A DNA stretch of 64,000 nt from DATEOR01 sp963841425 (GCA_963841425.1 CAWJCL010000002.1:682001-746000), one strand, 5' to 3'; shown: positions 45,293 through 54,438, counted from the first letter of the stretch. The notes: generated from the letters alone by a model not told the origin. Numbers and translations: made by a program.

Positions 45293-45335
45293 CTGACCCA
45301 TCCACCCTCACCGAGAACAGGGTGGTGGGGCTGCG
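45293..45335. repeat. Imperfect direct repeat with hairpin, copy 1
   Basis: Shares CTGACxCATCCACCCTCACC at its left end and CTGCG at its right end with 45832-45876. A perfect 7-bp stem (45302-45308 with 45319-45325) lies inside. It may be a terminator or a recombination scar between gene modules of the element. Confidence 0.6.
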
Positions 45336-45831
45336 AGTACTTCGTCCTGTCCGAAGTGGACCTATACTGAGAACGCAACCCTGAGCCGACGGGCATAGAC
45401 AGCCCGCATCTAGCCGCGACATTCAAGCGGACGCGAGATTGACACTCAGGGCGGGGCCGCTCGGAACCGTGAACGAGCGGGAGTCACCCACCTTCACGAA
45501 GGACTGGAAGGTGCGTGGTGACCGAAGTTCATTACCTCAGGTGCGCTCGCTGTAAGAGTTATGTTGGCGTGTTCGCGGGTTGACTCGCTCGAACGCGGAC
45601 CGACGCGTTACCGATAGGGGATGCGCCGAACAAGCTGGGAACCGAAGTGCTTCTGTGGATCAACGGGGAATCCACTCGACTACCGGCAGGCAATGAGCTA
45701 TGTGGCCGAAGGGCATTTCCTTCTTGACGTGCAAATGCCACTTCCCCTGAGATTTCGGTAGGCCGGAGCGGCCTTCCGCGAACGAACTGAGCTGATCGAG
45801 AGGTGTCTGGTGCTCTCGGACGCTCACCCGT

Positions 45832-45876
45832 CTGACTCATCCACCCTCACCCAGACAAGTTGGTGGTGGGCCTGCG
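45832..45876. repeat. Imperfect direct repeat with hairpin, copy 2
   Basis: Second copy of the repeat at 45293-45335, about 540 bases away; the arms CCACC and GGTGG still pair, while the loop differs. It lies just upstream of the winged-helix/SRA gene. Confidence 0.6.
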
Positions 45877-45954
45877 TTAATCTCGCTTCCGTCGTCACGT
45901 GATGCGGCTTAGGCTTGCTGTATCGCGTGGAACCAGGATCTGAGATCGCTTGTA

Positions 45955-46470
45955 GTGCGCACCTGGCCGGTGGGCGCGACATTTACTCTCGACGAGGCGT
46001 ATCAGTTCGAGGACGAGTTGGTTGAGCGGTACTCCGGAAATCAACACGTCCGAGAGAAGATCAGACAGACTCTGCAACAGTTACGCGACGCGGGTCTGAT
46101 CGAGTTCCTTGACGATCGCGGTACGTACCGACGAATAGCCGGGCAGCCGAGCGGCAGCCGTGCCTTCGGCGAGCTGCCTGGGTTTCAGGCCGGTCAAGGG
46201 TTTCCGAGCCGTCGGCGGTGGCTTTGTCCGGCTTGCCTCTCCGCTGCAGGTAGGATCTCGGGGGCGGCCGAGGAGGGCGCGGACTCGATCGTCGTTAGCG
46301 GGGGCTACTAGGATGACAAGGACTTCGGCGATTTGATCATCTACACGGGCCAGGGAGGCAGGGACTCCGCGAGCGGGGCTCAGATCGCAGATCAGCATTT
46401 CACTGGGCAGAACCAGGGCCTTCGCCGATATTGGGTTGGAGGTCTACCCGTGCGCGTGATCAGGGGTGCG
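45955..46470 (+). pseudogene. Winged-helix plus SRA (YDG) domain restriction protein, broken
   Basis: From GTG 45955, residues 1-60 match the Dam-replacing-type winged helix found at the end of restriction enzymes (FTLDEAYQFEDELVERY, HVREKIRQTLQQLRDAGLIEFL). The next part is an SRA/YDG domain: FGELPGFQAGQGFPSRR, EEGADSIVVSGGY, then TAG at 46309-46311 where family members have Glu (GAG), then DDKDFGDLIIYTGQGGRD, QIADQHF and GLPVRVIRGA. SRA domains read methylated or hydroxymethylated cytosine. Homology stops exactly where the T-rich block starts, so the end of the SRA domain and any HNH nuclease domain are absent. The conserved frame may begin slightly upstream (45913). Confidence 0.7.
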
Positions 46471-47360
46471 GTTTGCGTTTTGATTCTCGCTAGAGTTTGT
46501 TTTTTGTTCGTTGGTTTGTTTTCGGTGTCGTTCGCGTTGTTAGAGCGCTTTTGCTTGGCTTTTCGTTTGTTGGTCGTTCTTCGTTGCTTTTTCGTTGTTG
46601 GTTCGCTGCGTTCTTTTTTGTTCTTTTGCTTTTGTTTTGGCGCTAGTTCCAGCTGGTTACTGAGCGCTTTGTGCGCTTGCTGTTTTGTGCTGTTTGTTTA
46701 GATATTGCCGAGATCTGTTTTATTTTGCGGTGATTTCGTTGTTCGCTGATTGTTGCGTTCGTTGATTTTTTTCTTTCTGATTGCTCGGTTCGCTTCTCCG
46801 TTTTGTTTGTTGAGATCTCGTTTTGATTTTCTGCTTTGATTTTGTTTGCTTCGTTCGTTTTGTTTCGTTGTTTTTTTTGTTTTTGTGATCCTTCGATTTT
46901 TGTTGTTTTGTTTGTTTTTTTTTGCGTTTGTTTTTTGCTCCTTAGATTTCGATCTCTTTTGCTTCACTGCGTCGCTCTCGTTTTGTCTTGCTTTAGAGCT
47001 GTTGCTCGTTTGTTTGTTCTTTTTCTTCGTTTGTGCGACTTAGCGATTGCGCTGCTTGTTTTTGTCTCCTGCTGTTCGTTTTCTTTTTAGTTTTTGTCGG
47101 TGCTATCGCTCGTTGATCTCTTTTTTTCCTGTTTTGTTGTGCTATAGTTTGTTCATTGATCTTTTGCTACTGCTTTCTTAGTAGTCCTCTGTTGCGATCT
47201 ACGATTCGTTTGCTTCGTTTCGTGTTTTGATCGTTGATTTCCTTCGTAGATCTTTTTTTCGCTGCTCAGCGTTAGAGAGCGATGTTGTCCTTGTCTTCGT
47301 TTTGTCCCTTGTTTTTCTCTCTTTGGTTCGCTGATGTAATCTGCTGCTTGCTGTTTTCGC
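46470..47360. other. 0.9-kb T-rich, A-poor block of unknown nature
   Basis: On the plus strand T makes up half or more of the bases and A very few: 46861-46920 holds 43 T and 2 A, and 46501-46560 holds 31 T and 2 A. GC and AT skew are unlike anything else in the window. Frames open here encode only low-complexity peptides (Phe/Leu/Val/Cys on plus, Lys/Asn/Gln/Arg on minus). GATCT occurs seven times between 46.70 and 47.26 kb. Its left edge truncates the SRA gene and its right edge truncates the ATPase gene. It may be foreign low-complexity DNA or miscalled sequence. Confidence 0.8.
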
Positions 47361-48307
47361 AGAGTGGCCAAACGGAGGGCATCTTACCAACTGGCGAACG
47401 GCATGGATGCGGCCGAACTCGAAGAACAGCTCCCGCCTACATGGCAGAACCTCTACAGATCTCTCAGTCGCGGCCCGGGCGGATCAACAATCGAGCTCCG
47501 CCGCAACCGGTGCTTCTTTGACTGACGCTTTCCCCGGAGGAAGGGCCACCTCGCCTTCCGGCCGTGAGCCTTGCCGGGACTCTTGACCGAGTAATCAGGG
47601 GACTCATTCACATTCCCGGGCTTCGGGGCAATCCGGAACGCCTCTACCCCGTCACGGCCGTCGGGCGCTCCTTTCCGGGTCATTTTCAAACGTACGTTGC
47701 GAGCGTCATCTCTCAGGCGACCAACGACGCACTTGTCCACGATCTTGGTGAGGACCTTCAAAGACTCGGTTTGACATGGAAGGTCCGAGCGGCGCCCGTC
47801 AGTGACACACAGGTCGAAATCCAAGTAGGCCGGACACTTCAGGGACAGCAGGGCGGCTCCCAAGACCTTGTCAGCATCGCCGACGTCGGCCTGGGTGTCT
47901 CGCAGATTCTTCCGATCCTCACGGCGCTTCGAGTGGCCCAGCCTGGTCAGATGATTTTTGTCGAGCAGCCAGAGATCCACTTGCATCCGCGCGCTCAGGT
48001 CGAGATGGCCAGATTGATGGGAGAGGCCGTATCGCGAGGGGTTCGGCTTGTCGTCGAAACGCACAGTGACCTCATCCTGCTAGCTGTCCAGACGATGGTG
48101 GCGGAGGAGGTCGTGCAGCCGGAACTGGTCAAGCTTCATTGGTTCACGCGGAGGCCCGATGGTGCAACAGAGGTTGCTAGCTCCGGCGTAGACGATGCGG
48201 GCTCGTTCGGCGATTGGCCAGAGGACTTCGCGGACACACAACTTTCAGCGAAGGATGAGTACCTAACGGTGGCCGAGCCGAAGATGCAGCTGTTCAACGG
48301 CGAGTAG
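47361..48307 (+). pseudogene. AAA ATPase (DUF3696/OLD-like), N-terminus missing, one frameshift
   Basis: The readable part starts in frame at 47361 (AKRRASYQLANGMDAAELEEQ), crosses a one-base shift near 47522 after RRNRCFFD, and continues LTLSPEEGPP, HIPGLRGNPERLYPV, SIADVGLGVSQILPIL (signature region), MIFVEQPEIHLHPRAQ (Walker B) and LVVETHSDLILL (switch His) to TAG at 48307. The Walker A part, about 150 residues, should lie where the T-rich block is. Such ABC-type ATPases power or gate nuclease partners in phage defence; the PIN-like gene follows after eight bases. Confidence 0.75.
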
Positions 48308-48315
48308 TCGGCAGT

Positions 48316-48809
48316 TTGGCGAGGCCAGCTTGGGAGCCGGCGGATTCGATTCGTTACGTGATCGATGCCTCGGTCGCGGGCGCTGCGGGCGGAAGGAAGC
48401 CTGACGAGTCTGCACGAAGCGGAAGCTGTCGAACGTTCATGCTCGTCACGATGAAGGCATGCCACAAGATTGCGATGAGCGACGACGTCAAGCTGGAGTG
48501 GGACTACAGGGCATCGAATTGGTCGAAGGAGTGGTACGCCTCCATGGTGCGAAAGTCGAAGGTTCGATGGGTGACGCCAGCTGACTGCGCGAGCATCGAG
48601 GTGGGGATTGACGAGCATGCTGGAGGCAACTTCGCGCTTAAGAAGATCTTCGCCTCGTAGCGGCTGCGCTGGCCGCCAGCCGTCAAATTGTCAGTGTCGA
48701 TCGCATCTGTATCGGCCTGTACACGAAGCTCGCCGAAACGGTGATCGCGTTGCAAGCTCTTCGTTGGATCGACCCGGAAACCGGAGAGCTCCCACCTCAC
48801 CGGCGCTAG
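48316..48809 (+). CDS. PIN-like nuclease partner of the ATPase, one frameshift
   Basis: TTG at 48316, eight bases after the ATPase stop. The first part has SIRYVIDASVAGAAG (acidic residue at strand 1), MKACHKIAMSDDVKLEW and KEWYASMVRKSKVRW. A missing base near 48645 (AAGAAGATC) moves the frame; the continuation DLRLVAAALAASRQIVSVDR and LQALRWIDPETGELPPHRR ends at TAG 48809. The order of acidic residues fits a PIN-like RNase, and the same ATPase plus PIN-like pair is familiar from other bacterial genomes. It is probably the effector of a two-gene defence or toxin module. Confidence 0.65.
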
Positions 48810-48883
48810 GCCCAGGCTAGTCCGTCCGACAGGGGCTCTATAACCAGTCAGCGGGATATAGAGCCCCGCACCTAGGAGGACGG

Positions 48884-49084
48884 ATGCCGTACATGAGCAA
48901 GCCAATGAAGCTCGTGACTGTCTGGTTCACGGAAGAAGAGAAGGCGTTCTTGGACGAGCTCGCCAAGAAGGAGAACGTGACGATTTCGAAGGCGCTCCGC
49001 GAGGGCGTTCAGATGTACTTCGCCGACGCCAAGGAGTGGATCGAGGAACGGAAAGGCGAGGAGCGTGAACCCCACCACGCCTGA
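48884..49084 (+). CDS. Ribbon-helix-helix DNA-binding protein
   Basis: 66 residues from ATG 48884 with AGGAGG upstream. MKLVTVWFTEEEKAFLDELAKKENVTISKALREGVQMY fits the strand-helix-helix layout of Arc/CopG proteins. It overlaps the excisionase gene by 20 bases, so it is part of the recombination operon and may repress xis-int or act in copy control. Confidence 0.75.
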   Translation: MPYMSKPMKLVTVWFTEEEKAFLDELAKKENVTISKALREGVQMYFADAKEWIEERKGEEREPHHA

Positions 49085-49287
49085 CCACGAAGCCTTTCTC
49101 ACAGCGAATCAGCTAGCGCCGTTGCTCGGAATGAGCTTGGACTGGGTTTACGAGCGGGCGAAGGATGGGCTACTGCCGAGCACGTTCTTCCAGGCGGAGA
49201 AGAAAGTTCCTCTACTCAGAGGTACTCGAAGCCATGGCGCGTTGGCGCGTTGCACCGGGCTCGTCGAGCCGTTTTGGAGGCGGCTAA
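49065..49287 (+). CDS. Excisionase-like HTH protein, one frameshift
   Basis: About 73 residues. FLTANQLAPLLGMSLDWVYERAKDG is a MerR/Xis-type winged helix; after an extra A in the AAA run near 49204 the frame continues FLYSEVLEAMARWR to TAA at 49285-49287, immediately before the integrase start. The size, fold and position are those of element excisionases that set the direction of recombination. Confidence 0.75.
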
Positions 49288-50385
49288 GTGGCCTCGATTC
49301 GGAAGCGATTAACTCGCGCGGGCGAGAGGCGCTACGAGGTTCGCTGGCGCGACGCTCTTGGGCGCGATCGCTGTAAGACCTTCTCAACGGAGCGCGACGC
49401 GCGGCGCTTCAAGACTGACGTGGAGCGTCGTGCACAGCTTGGAATGCTTTACTACGCTGACCCCGTCACCTTCGCTGAGTTCGTTGATCGGTGGCTGGAG
49501 CACTACGAGGCTCGTGTACGCCGCTCTAGCTATGAGCGGGCCGTTCAAGCACTTCGGGCGGCTGGCGACCTAGCGCTATCGCGTGAACGAAATTCGGGCG
49601 GGCGAGGTAGAGGACATCATCAGTCGCCTGGCGGCCCGAGCTCCGCGACAGGCTCAACTCGCGCTCCAGTATCTAAAGAGCGTGCTCCGGAACGCCGCAG
49701 AGCGTGGCCACCCCGTCGACCCGAGCGTGTTCGCGCTGTTGCCTCCCCGGCACGAGGAAAGAGAGCCACGGTTCCTTACATGGGTCGAAGTCGAAGCGCT
49801 AGCGAGTCACTGCAGCGAGGGCCGGCTGGTTGTCTTCGCCGCGCTGACAGGGATGCGCCAAGGCGAGGTCTTTGCTCTACGTCGCACTGACCTTGACCTG
49901 CCGCGCCGAACAGCGCGGGTGGAGCGTAGCTCCCGCGCGGGAGTCGTAACGCGCACGAAGACCGGGCGGAAGCGGGTGGTTCATCTGCCGTTGCGGCAGC
50001 GGAGGCAGCCGCCGACCAGCTCATGGCGCGGGAGGGTGAGCTCGTCTTCCCGTCGCCTGCTGGCGGCATGTGGCGGAAGGACAATTTCATGAGCCGCGTG
50101 TTCCGTCCGGCGGTTCGGCGTGCCGGGCTCGACGGCCTCACTTTCACGACCTCCGCCACACCGGCGCCTCGCTCATGATCGCCGCCGGCTGCCACGTGAA
50201 GGTCATCGCCGACCAGATGGGTCACGCGGACGGCGGGGGCTCGTACTCACCGCTACGGGCACCTGTACAAGGGTGCTCGCCGCGAGGCGGCAATCGCGCT
50301 CGAATCTCACGTTTTCGGAGCCGGCCGCGATTCTGATGTGGGATATATGTGGGATGGAACTCAGCAGGCCTTGGACCTGCAATGA
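49288..50385 (+). pseudogene. int: Tyrosine recombinase integrase, four frameshifts
   Basis: GTG at 49288 follows xis with no gap. The N-terminal arm-binding domain has RYEVRWRDALGRDRCKTF; the core-binding domain follows; the catalytic domain has LTGMRQGEVFALRRTDLDL (first Arg), TKTGRKRVVHLP (Lys), TFHDLRHTGASLMIAAG (His-x2-Arg), a histidine near MGHADGG and RYGHLYKG with the nucleophile Tyr. Shifts near 49582, 49990, 50143 and 50237 must be corrected, the last two at T and G runs. With them fixed all catalytic residues are present, so it may be a functional gene with sequence errors. It ends 22 bases before attR. Confidence 0.8.
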
Positions 50386-50407
50386 GGAAAACCCTGCAAA
50401 TCGCCTA

Positions 50408-50480
50408 TGGAGCGTACCGGGATCGAACCGGTGACCTCCGGCTTGCAAAGCCGGCGCTCTCCCAGCTGAGCTAACGCCCC
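50408..50480 (-). tRNA. tRNA-Ala (anticodon TGC), element attR
   Basis: 73 bases on the minus strand folding as a full cloverleaf: acceptor GGGGCGT with ACGCTCC (one G-T pair), D arm GCTC/GAGC, anticodon stem around TTTGCAA with TGC, and T arm with GGTTCGATCC. No CCA is encoded. Its 3' 45 bases are the integration core, so the gene stays whole after insertion. Confidence 0.95.
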
Positions 50481-50663
50481 GTTCGTTCCAACTGTAGCCC
50501 AGGAGGCTTGGTGGAACCTCGCTCGTCGCCAGGTTGGGATGCTCGTCCGCGACGCAAGGACGCAGGGAGCCCGCGTATCCGTGATATGTGGGCGACCGAG
50601 GACGCGGCGTCGGCGCGAGGAGCACGGCTTGGCGACACAGCCGAGCGTTTCGCCAAGCCCTCC

Positions 50664-51074
50664 TTAGGCGGTCAGGCGGGTGACGGGCACGCCGAAGCGC
50701 TCGCGGGCCTCCTCTGCCGAGTCCTGCTCGAGCCAGCTCGCGTCGTCGCCCGGCCGCGTGACGACGATGACCTCGTCCGCAGGAAAGGTCCGAAGAGCAT
50801 CCTCGATCGCCTGCACGGGATCCGGGTCTCCCACCTCGGCCTCCGTACGGGCCGCTTCCGGCTCGACCGTCTGTACCGCCTCGGAGGCGACCTCCGACGC
50901 CTTTTGGCGCGCCTTGTCCTCGTCGCTCGCGAGCCACTGGAGCGGGGAGACGTCGGAGGCCGGCGCGACGACGCGGATCTCGGCTTCGTCGCCTGCATGC
51001 TCGCGAACGGCCTCCCGAAGGGCGCCCGGCTCGACCGGTGCGGTGGCGACAACGAGCAGCTTTTTCCTGTCCAT
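50664..51074 (-). CDS. Hypothetical protein with UspA-like fold
   Basis: 136 residues. The start KKLLVVATAPVEPGALREAV and the later FPADEVIVVTRPGDDASWLEQD resemble the first and last strands of universal-stress-type alpha/beta domains, with an acidic helical middle. No nucleotide-binding loop is evident. The 180 bases between it and the tRNA hold no gene. Function unknown. Confidence 0.7.
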   Translation of the reverse strand: MDRKKLLVVATAPVEPGALREAVREHAGDEAEIRVVAPASDVSPLQWLASDEDKARQKASEVASEAVQTVEPEAARTEAEVGDPDPVQAIEDALRTFPADEVIVVTRPGDDASWLEQDSAEEARERFGVPVTRLTA

Positions 51075-51135
51075 GCCGTGCGACTACCCGAATTGGGGAA
51101 GAAGGAAAACGAGCACCCCGCCGAAAGAAGCTGTC

Positions 51136-51876
51136 ATGCGGCGGTCTCTGTGGCTTCTCGGAATTGTCGCGATCCTGCTCGCGACGGCGGCGCCGGCGGC
51201 TGCGATCCTGAACGGCAAGCCGGACACAAGACACCCGTACGTCGGCATCCTCGTGACCGAGATCGACGGCCAGCTCGTCCCGGTCTGCAGCGGCTTCCTC
51301 GTCAGCGCGACCACGTTCGTGACCGCGGCGCACTGCGTCGACGAACTCGGCGACCTTCCCGCTCTCGTCTCCTTCGACCAGCGGTTCACGCCCGACCCGC
51401 GGGTCGACTCGCGGATCGTCACCGGCACGGCCGTCCCGAATCCCGACTTCGGCTCGCCCGGCGCAGACACGCACGACATCGCGCTGATCGACCTCGATAC
51501 CCGCGTGACCGACCGGCGCTACGCGCAACTCCCCACGGCCGACCGTCTGACGAGCGCCGGCAAGAAGGACGCGCTCACGATCGTCGGCTACGGCGCCAAC
51601 GGCTGGCTGAAGGGCGGCGGCAAGCCCGTCCCCGACTTCCGGCTCGTGCGCAGCGTCGGCGACTCGCGGATCTCGAAGGTCGAGAAGACCGGGTTCAACC
51701 TGCGCATGAAGGCCGGGATCTGCTTCGGGGACTCGGGCGGTCCGGTCCTCCTGGGCGACAGCGACGTCGTCGTCGGAGTCGCGTCGTTCGTGTTGAACGG
51801 CCGCTGCGCCGGCAACGCCTTCGCATACCGGCTCGACACGGCTGCGTCCCTGAAGTTCCTCGCGCCGTACCTCTAG
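51136..51876 (+). CDS. Secreted trypsin-like serine protease
   Basis: 246 residues. A signal peptide (about 1-23, ending APAAA) is followed directly by ILNGKPDTRHPYVG, the mature N-terminus of chymotrypsin-fold enzymes. The triad is complete: FVTAAHCVD, THDIALIDLD and CFGDSGGPVLLG, with one expected disulfide pair near the Ser. It probably digests extracellular protein. The stop lies in the left arm of a hairpin terminator. Confidence 0.92.
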   Translation: MRRSLWLLGIVAILLATAAPAAAILNGKPDTRHPYVGILVTEIDGQLVPVCSGFLVSATTFVTAAHCVDELGDLPALVSFDQRFTPDPRVDSRIVTGTAVPNPDFGSPGADTHDIALIDLDTRVTDRRYAQLPTADRLTSAGKKDALTIVGYGANGWLKGGGKPVPDFRLVRSVGDSRISKVEKTGFNLRMKAGICFGDSGGPVLLGDSDVVVGVASFVLNGRCAGNAFAYRLDTAASLKFLAPYL

Positions 51877-51897
51877 ACCGCTGGCCGGCGGCTAGAG
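51871..51897. terminator. Hairpin between convergent genes
   Basis: CTCTAG (51871-51876) and CTAGAG (51892-51897) pair, with an inner CCGC/GCGG stem and a six-base loop; the left arm includes the protease stop codon. It can serve both this gene and the convergent gene ending at 51905. Confidence 0.65.
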
Positions 51898-51904
51898 AAG
51901 GGGG

Positions 51905-52210
51905 CTAGTCGCCCCAGTCGAAGTCGCGCGAGCGGCCCCACAGCGTGTCCTCCGGATCCTGCGGCTCCGAGTCGCCGCTATCCGCCGGCCACGCCAGCAC
52001 CTTCTCCGGATCGAGCCCGGGCTCGACGCCGCTCAGAGTGTCTTCAATGCGTGCTTGCTCTTCGGTCTTGAAGAGCGGATGGTTCTGGAAGGGATCGTCG
52101 ACGCGGTAGCCGGAGATCGGCATCTCGCGCTCGAGATCGGTGTTTTTGCGCTTGAGCTCGAGATGGTCCTCGATCACGCGCGCGAAAGTCGAGTCCTTGT
52201 CGAACGACAT
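51905..52210 (-). CDS. Hypothetical acidic protein, 101 residues
   Basis: Starts MSFDKDSTFARVIEDHLELKR with a short helix, then a Pro/Asp/Glu/Trp-rich tail ending SRDFDWGD. No TM segment and no recognised family. Frame and codon bias are as in neighbouring genes. The second ATG is used (the first lies one codon upstream). Confidence 0.65.
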   Translation of the reverse strand: MSFDKDSTFARVIEDHLELKRKNTDLEREMPISGYRVDDPFQNHPLFKTEEQARIEDTLSGVEPGLDPEKVLAWPADSGDSEPQDPEDTLWGRSRDFDWGD

Positions 52211-52300
52211 CACACCTCCGTGTCGGTCGTCTGGGGGAAGCGAAGGTCAGCGGCAGATCATAGACGACGGCGTCGGTTGTGGGAACTTGACCAGAAGACC

Positions 52301-54075
52301 CTAGTGGCGGGCGCGGACGGGCCCGTTGGTCTCGGCGCACACCACACAGTTCTTTCCAGCCCGCTTTGCGCGGTAGAGCGCCTCGTCGGCGGCGGCGAAG
52401 AGACCCGGGCCGCTGCCGGCTTCCGGGAACGATGCGACACCGAAGCTCGACGTCACGGTCACCGGGCTATCATGCGCCTCGGCCATCGCACGCGACTCGA
52501 GGGCCTCCCGAAGCCGTTCGGCGAGCGCCTCCGCGCCCGCGATGTCGGTCTGCGGGAGCAGGATGGCGAACTCCTCGCCTCCGTACCGCGCCGCCACGTC
52601 GATGTCGCGGACCGTCTCGCGGAGGATGTCGGCGAACGAGCGGAGCACCTCGTCCCCGGCCTGGTGGCCGAAGCGGTCGTTCACCTGCTTGAAGTTGTCC
52701 AGGTCGGCGAGGATGAGCGCGAGGCTGCCGCCGAAGCGCTCGGCGCGGCTGATCTCGTTGGCGAGCGAATCCTCGAACTCCCGGCGGTTGGCGAGCTCGG
52801 TGAGGCCGTCGGTGCTCGCCTGGCGCGCGACGAGGCGGTGCAGCCGCACGTTCTCGAGGGCGATCGATGCCTGCGAGCCGAGCCAGAGAGCCAGCTCGCG
52901 CGACTGGTCGCCGAAATCCGCGCCCGCCGGCGTGAGGAGGAGCATGGCGTCCTCCCCGCCCTCGGGGCCGAGCGGGATGACGAGCGGCCGGCCGTCCTCG
53001 TCGGGATCGCCGGCACGCGCCTGCTCCTTTCCGTCGACGACGAGACGCCCACCGGCCGCGCCGGTCGCCTCGACCGCGCTCTCGACGATGACATTGAGGA
53101 GCATGGAGGGGTCGTGCGTGGCGGCGAGGGCCTTCCCGAAGCGGTCGACCGCGTCCTGCACGCGGCCGCGCTCGGCGGCGAGCTGGCCGGACATCTCGTT
53201 GAACGCGCGTCCGAGGGTCGCGAGCTCGTCCCGGCCCCGCACCGGCACACGCTGGCCGAACTGGCCGCGGGAGACCGCGCGGGCGGCGTCGGCGAGCTCC
53301 CGCAGGGAGCGCACGATCGTGCGCCCGAGGAGCCACGCGAGGATCGCGACAATCGTGAGGGCGAAGAAGGCAAAGATCAGGAAGCGCTCCCGCAGGGCGG
53401 AAACCGAGTCGTCGATCTCGCTCTTCGGGGTGACGACGACCGCGTGAGAGGGGGATTCGACGCGAGGATCGTGGCGGAGACAGCGCGATACCGGGTGTCG
53501 CCGAGCGTTGACGTAGCTCGGTTCGGGCAACGGCGAGATCGCGTCGTCGACCACGTCGGCGGGGCCGGTCACCACCCGGCCGCTCTGGGCAAGGAGGATC
53601 TTGTCCGGAGGCGTGAGGCCGGCGGCCTTCCAAAGCCCCGCCAGGAGCTTCTCGTTGAGCGGGAACCAGACGACGATCCGTCCGACGAGGCGCTTGCCGT
53701 CGAAGAGGAGACGGACGACATGCGCTCGACGTGCAGCCCGGTGGGCACCTCACCGGCGATGAGGTGGCGGTTTGCGTAGAACGCGGCGTTGGGCACCTCG
53801 CGCGCGATGCGGATGAGCGCGGCCCGGTTCCGCGTTTGAAGCGCCTCCTGGACGCTCGTGGCCTTAGCAAGGGACGTCGCGGTCTCGCCGAGGTCGGGCT
53901 GAACGCGGCGCGAATACTCATTGATCGCGACGCGCAGCCCCGCGTTCAGACGGGCGTCCGTGCTGCCGACCTCGCTCCTGGTGGCGACTTCGCTGAACGC
54001 CCAGGAAGCAGCGAGCAGCGGCAAGAGCGCCAGGAGAAGGAAATATGTAACGAGCCGAAGCTTGAAGCTACCCAA
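52301..54075 (-). CDS. Membrane GGDEF protein (HAMP, GAF, GGDEF), three frameshifts
   Basis: About 590 residues when joined, from TTG at 54075. TM1 (about 7-25), an extracellular sensor domain, TM2 with ALTIVAILAWLLG, a HAMP segment (RTIVRSLRELADAARAVSRG), a GAF-like domain, and a C-terminal diguanylate cyclase with DLDNFKQVNDRFGH and the active-site RYGGEEFAILLP. It should make cyclic di-GMP in response to an external signal. Shifts near 53717, 53508 and 53452 (a C run) break the sensor domain only; correcting them gives TLGDTRYRAVSATILASN in the second half of that domain. Confidence 0.85.
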
Positions 54076-54168
54076 GTGCCGCGCCTAACTCTCGAGGGTT
54101 AACCACGTACCCGACCTGTCTATCGGCGCTGCCGCAATCCCTCCTTAGGGTGATCTGAGCGCCGGAGG

Positions 54169-54438
54169 TCAGAAAACGGGTCGTTCGAGACTGATCGCGA
54201 TGATCATTCCCGCGAACCAGCAGATGCCTGCGAACGCGACCGCGAACGCGGCCAGGCCTCGCTGGAAGCCTCCGATTCCCGCTGCGACGAGGGCGACGAC
54301 GACGGCCCCCGCGCCCACGCGGCCGGGGTAATAGACGAGGCCCGCGGCCGCCGCGAAAATCGCGAAGGCGGCCAGGAAGCCCGCGACCGTCGAGGCCCCG
54401 CCCTCGCCGGGCCGCGAATCGCTCTCGTGCGCACTCAC
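54169..54438 (-). CDS. Small membrane protein, 89 residues
   Basis: Three hydrophobic segments (about 17-36, 42-58, 62-84) after a short acidic start. GTG at 54438 overlaps the stop of the gene upstream as GTGA, so the two are coupled. No family recognised. The 90 bases between it and the GGDEF start hold no gene. Confidence 0.65.
   Translation of the reverse strand: MSAHESDSRPGEGGASTVAGFLAAFAIFAAAAGLVYYPGRVGAGAVVVALVAAGIGGFQRGLAAFAVAFAGICWFAGMIIAISLERPVF

Larger units (their letters stand above)
45104..45909. other. 0.8-kb stretch without a convincing gene
   Basis: No long frame has plausible codon use. It holds two imperfect hairpin repeats (45293-45335 and 45832-45876) and short frames only: GTG 45518 to TGA 45583 (21 codons, LRCARCKSYVG, zinc-ribbon-like) and ATG 45621 to TAG 45761 (46 codons, EPKCFCGSTGNP). 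These two could be halves of one frameshifted zinc-ribbon protein, which is speculative. Confidence 0.4.
43339..50452. mobile_element. Integrative element in tRNA-Ala (7.1 kb)
   Basis: Bounded by identical 45-bp direct repeats, attL at 43339-43383 and attR at 50408-50452; the right copy is the 3' part of an intact tRNA-Ala(TGC). Inside are an HUH-type Rep, HEPN-like, SRA-type restriction, ATPase and PIN-like genes, a ribbon-helix-helix protein, an excisionase and a tyrosine integrase next to attR. Codon use is less GC3-biased than outside. The modular order Rep at one end and Xis-Int at the other resembles actinobacterial integrative and replicative elements, although no conjugation or packaging gene is visible. 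Several genes are frameshifted. Confidence 0.85.

Noticed and set aside
46698..47260. GATCT clusters as a functional methylation or origin signal
   Set aside because: Seven copies are notable, but the surrounding sequence is compositionally abnormal and may be unreliable; no dam or DnaA-box pattern supports it.
46323..47371. Proteins encoded in the T-rich block (hydrophobic on plus, Lys/Asn/Gln-rich on minus)
   Set aside because: Open frames follow from extreme base composition, lack starts with ribosome sites, and show no domain or codon pattern.
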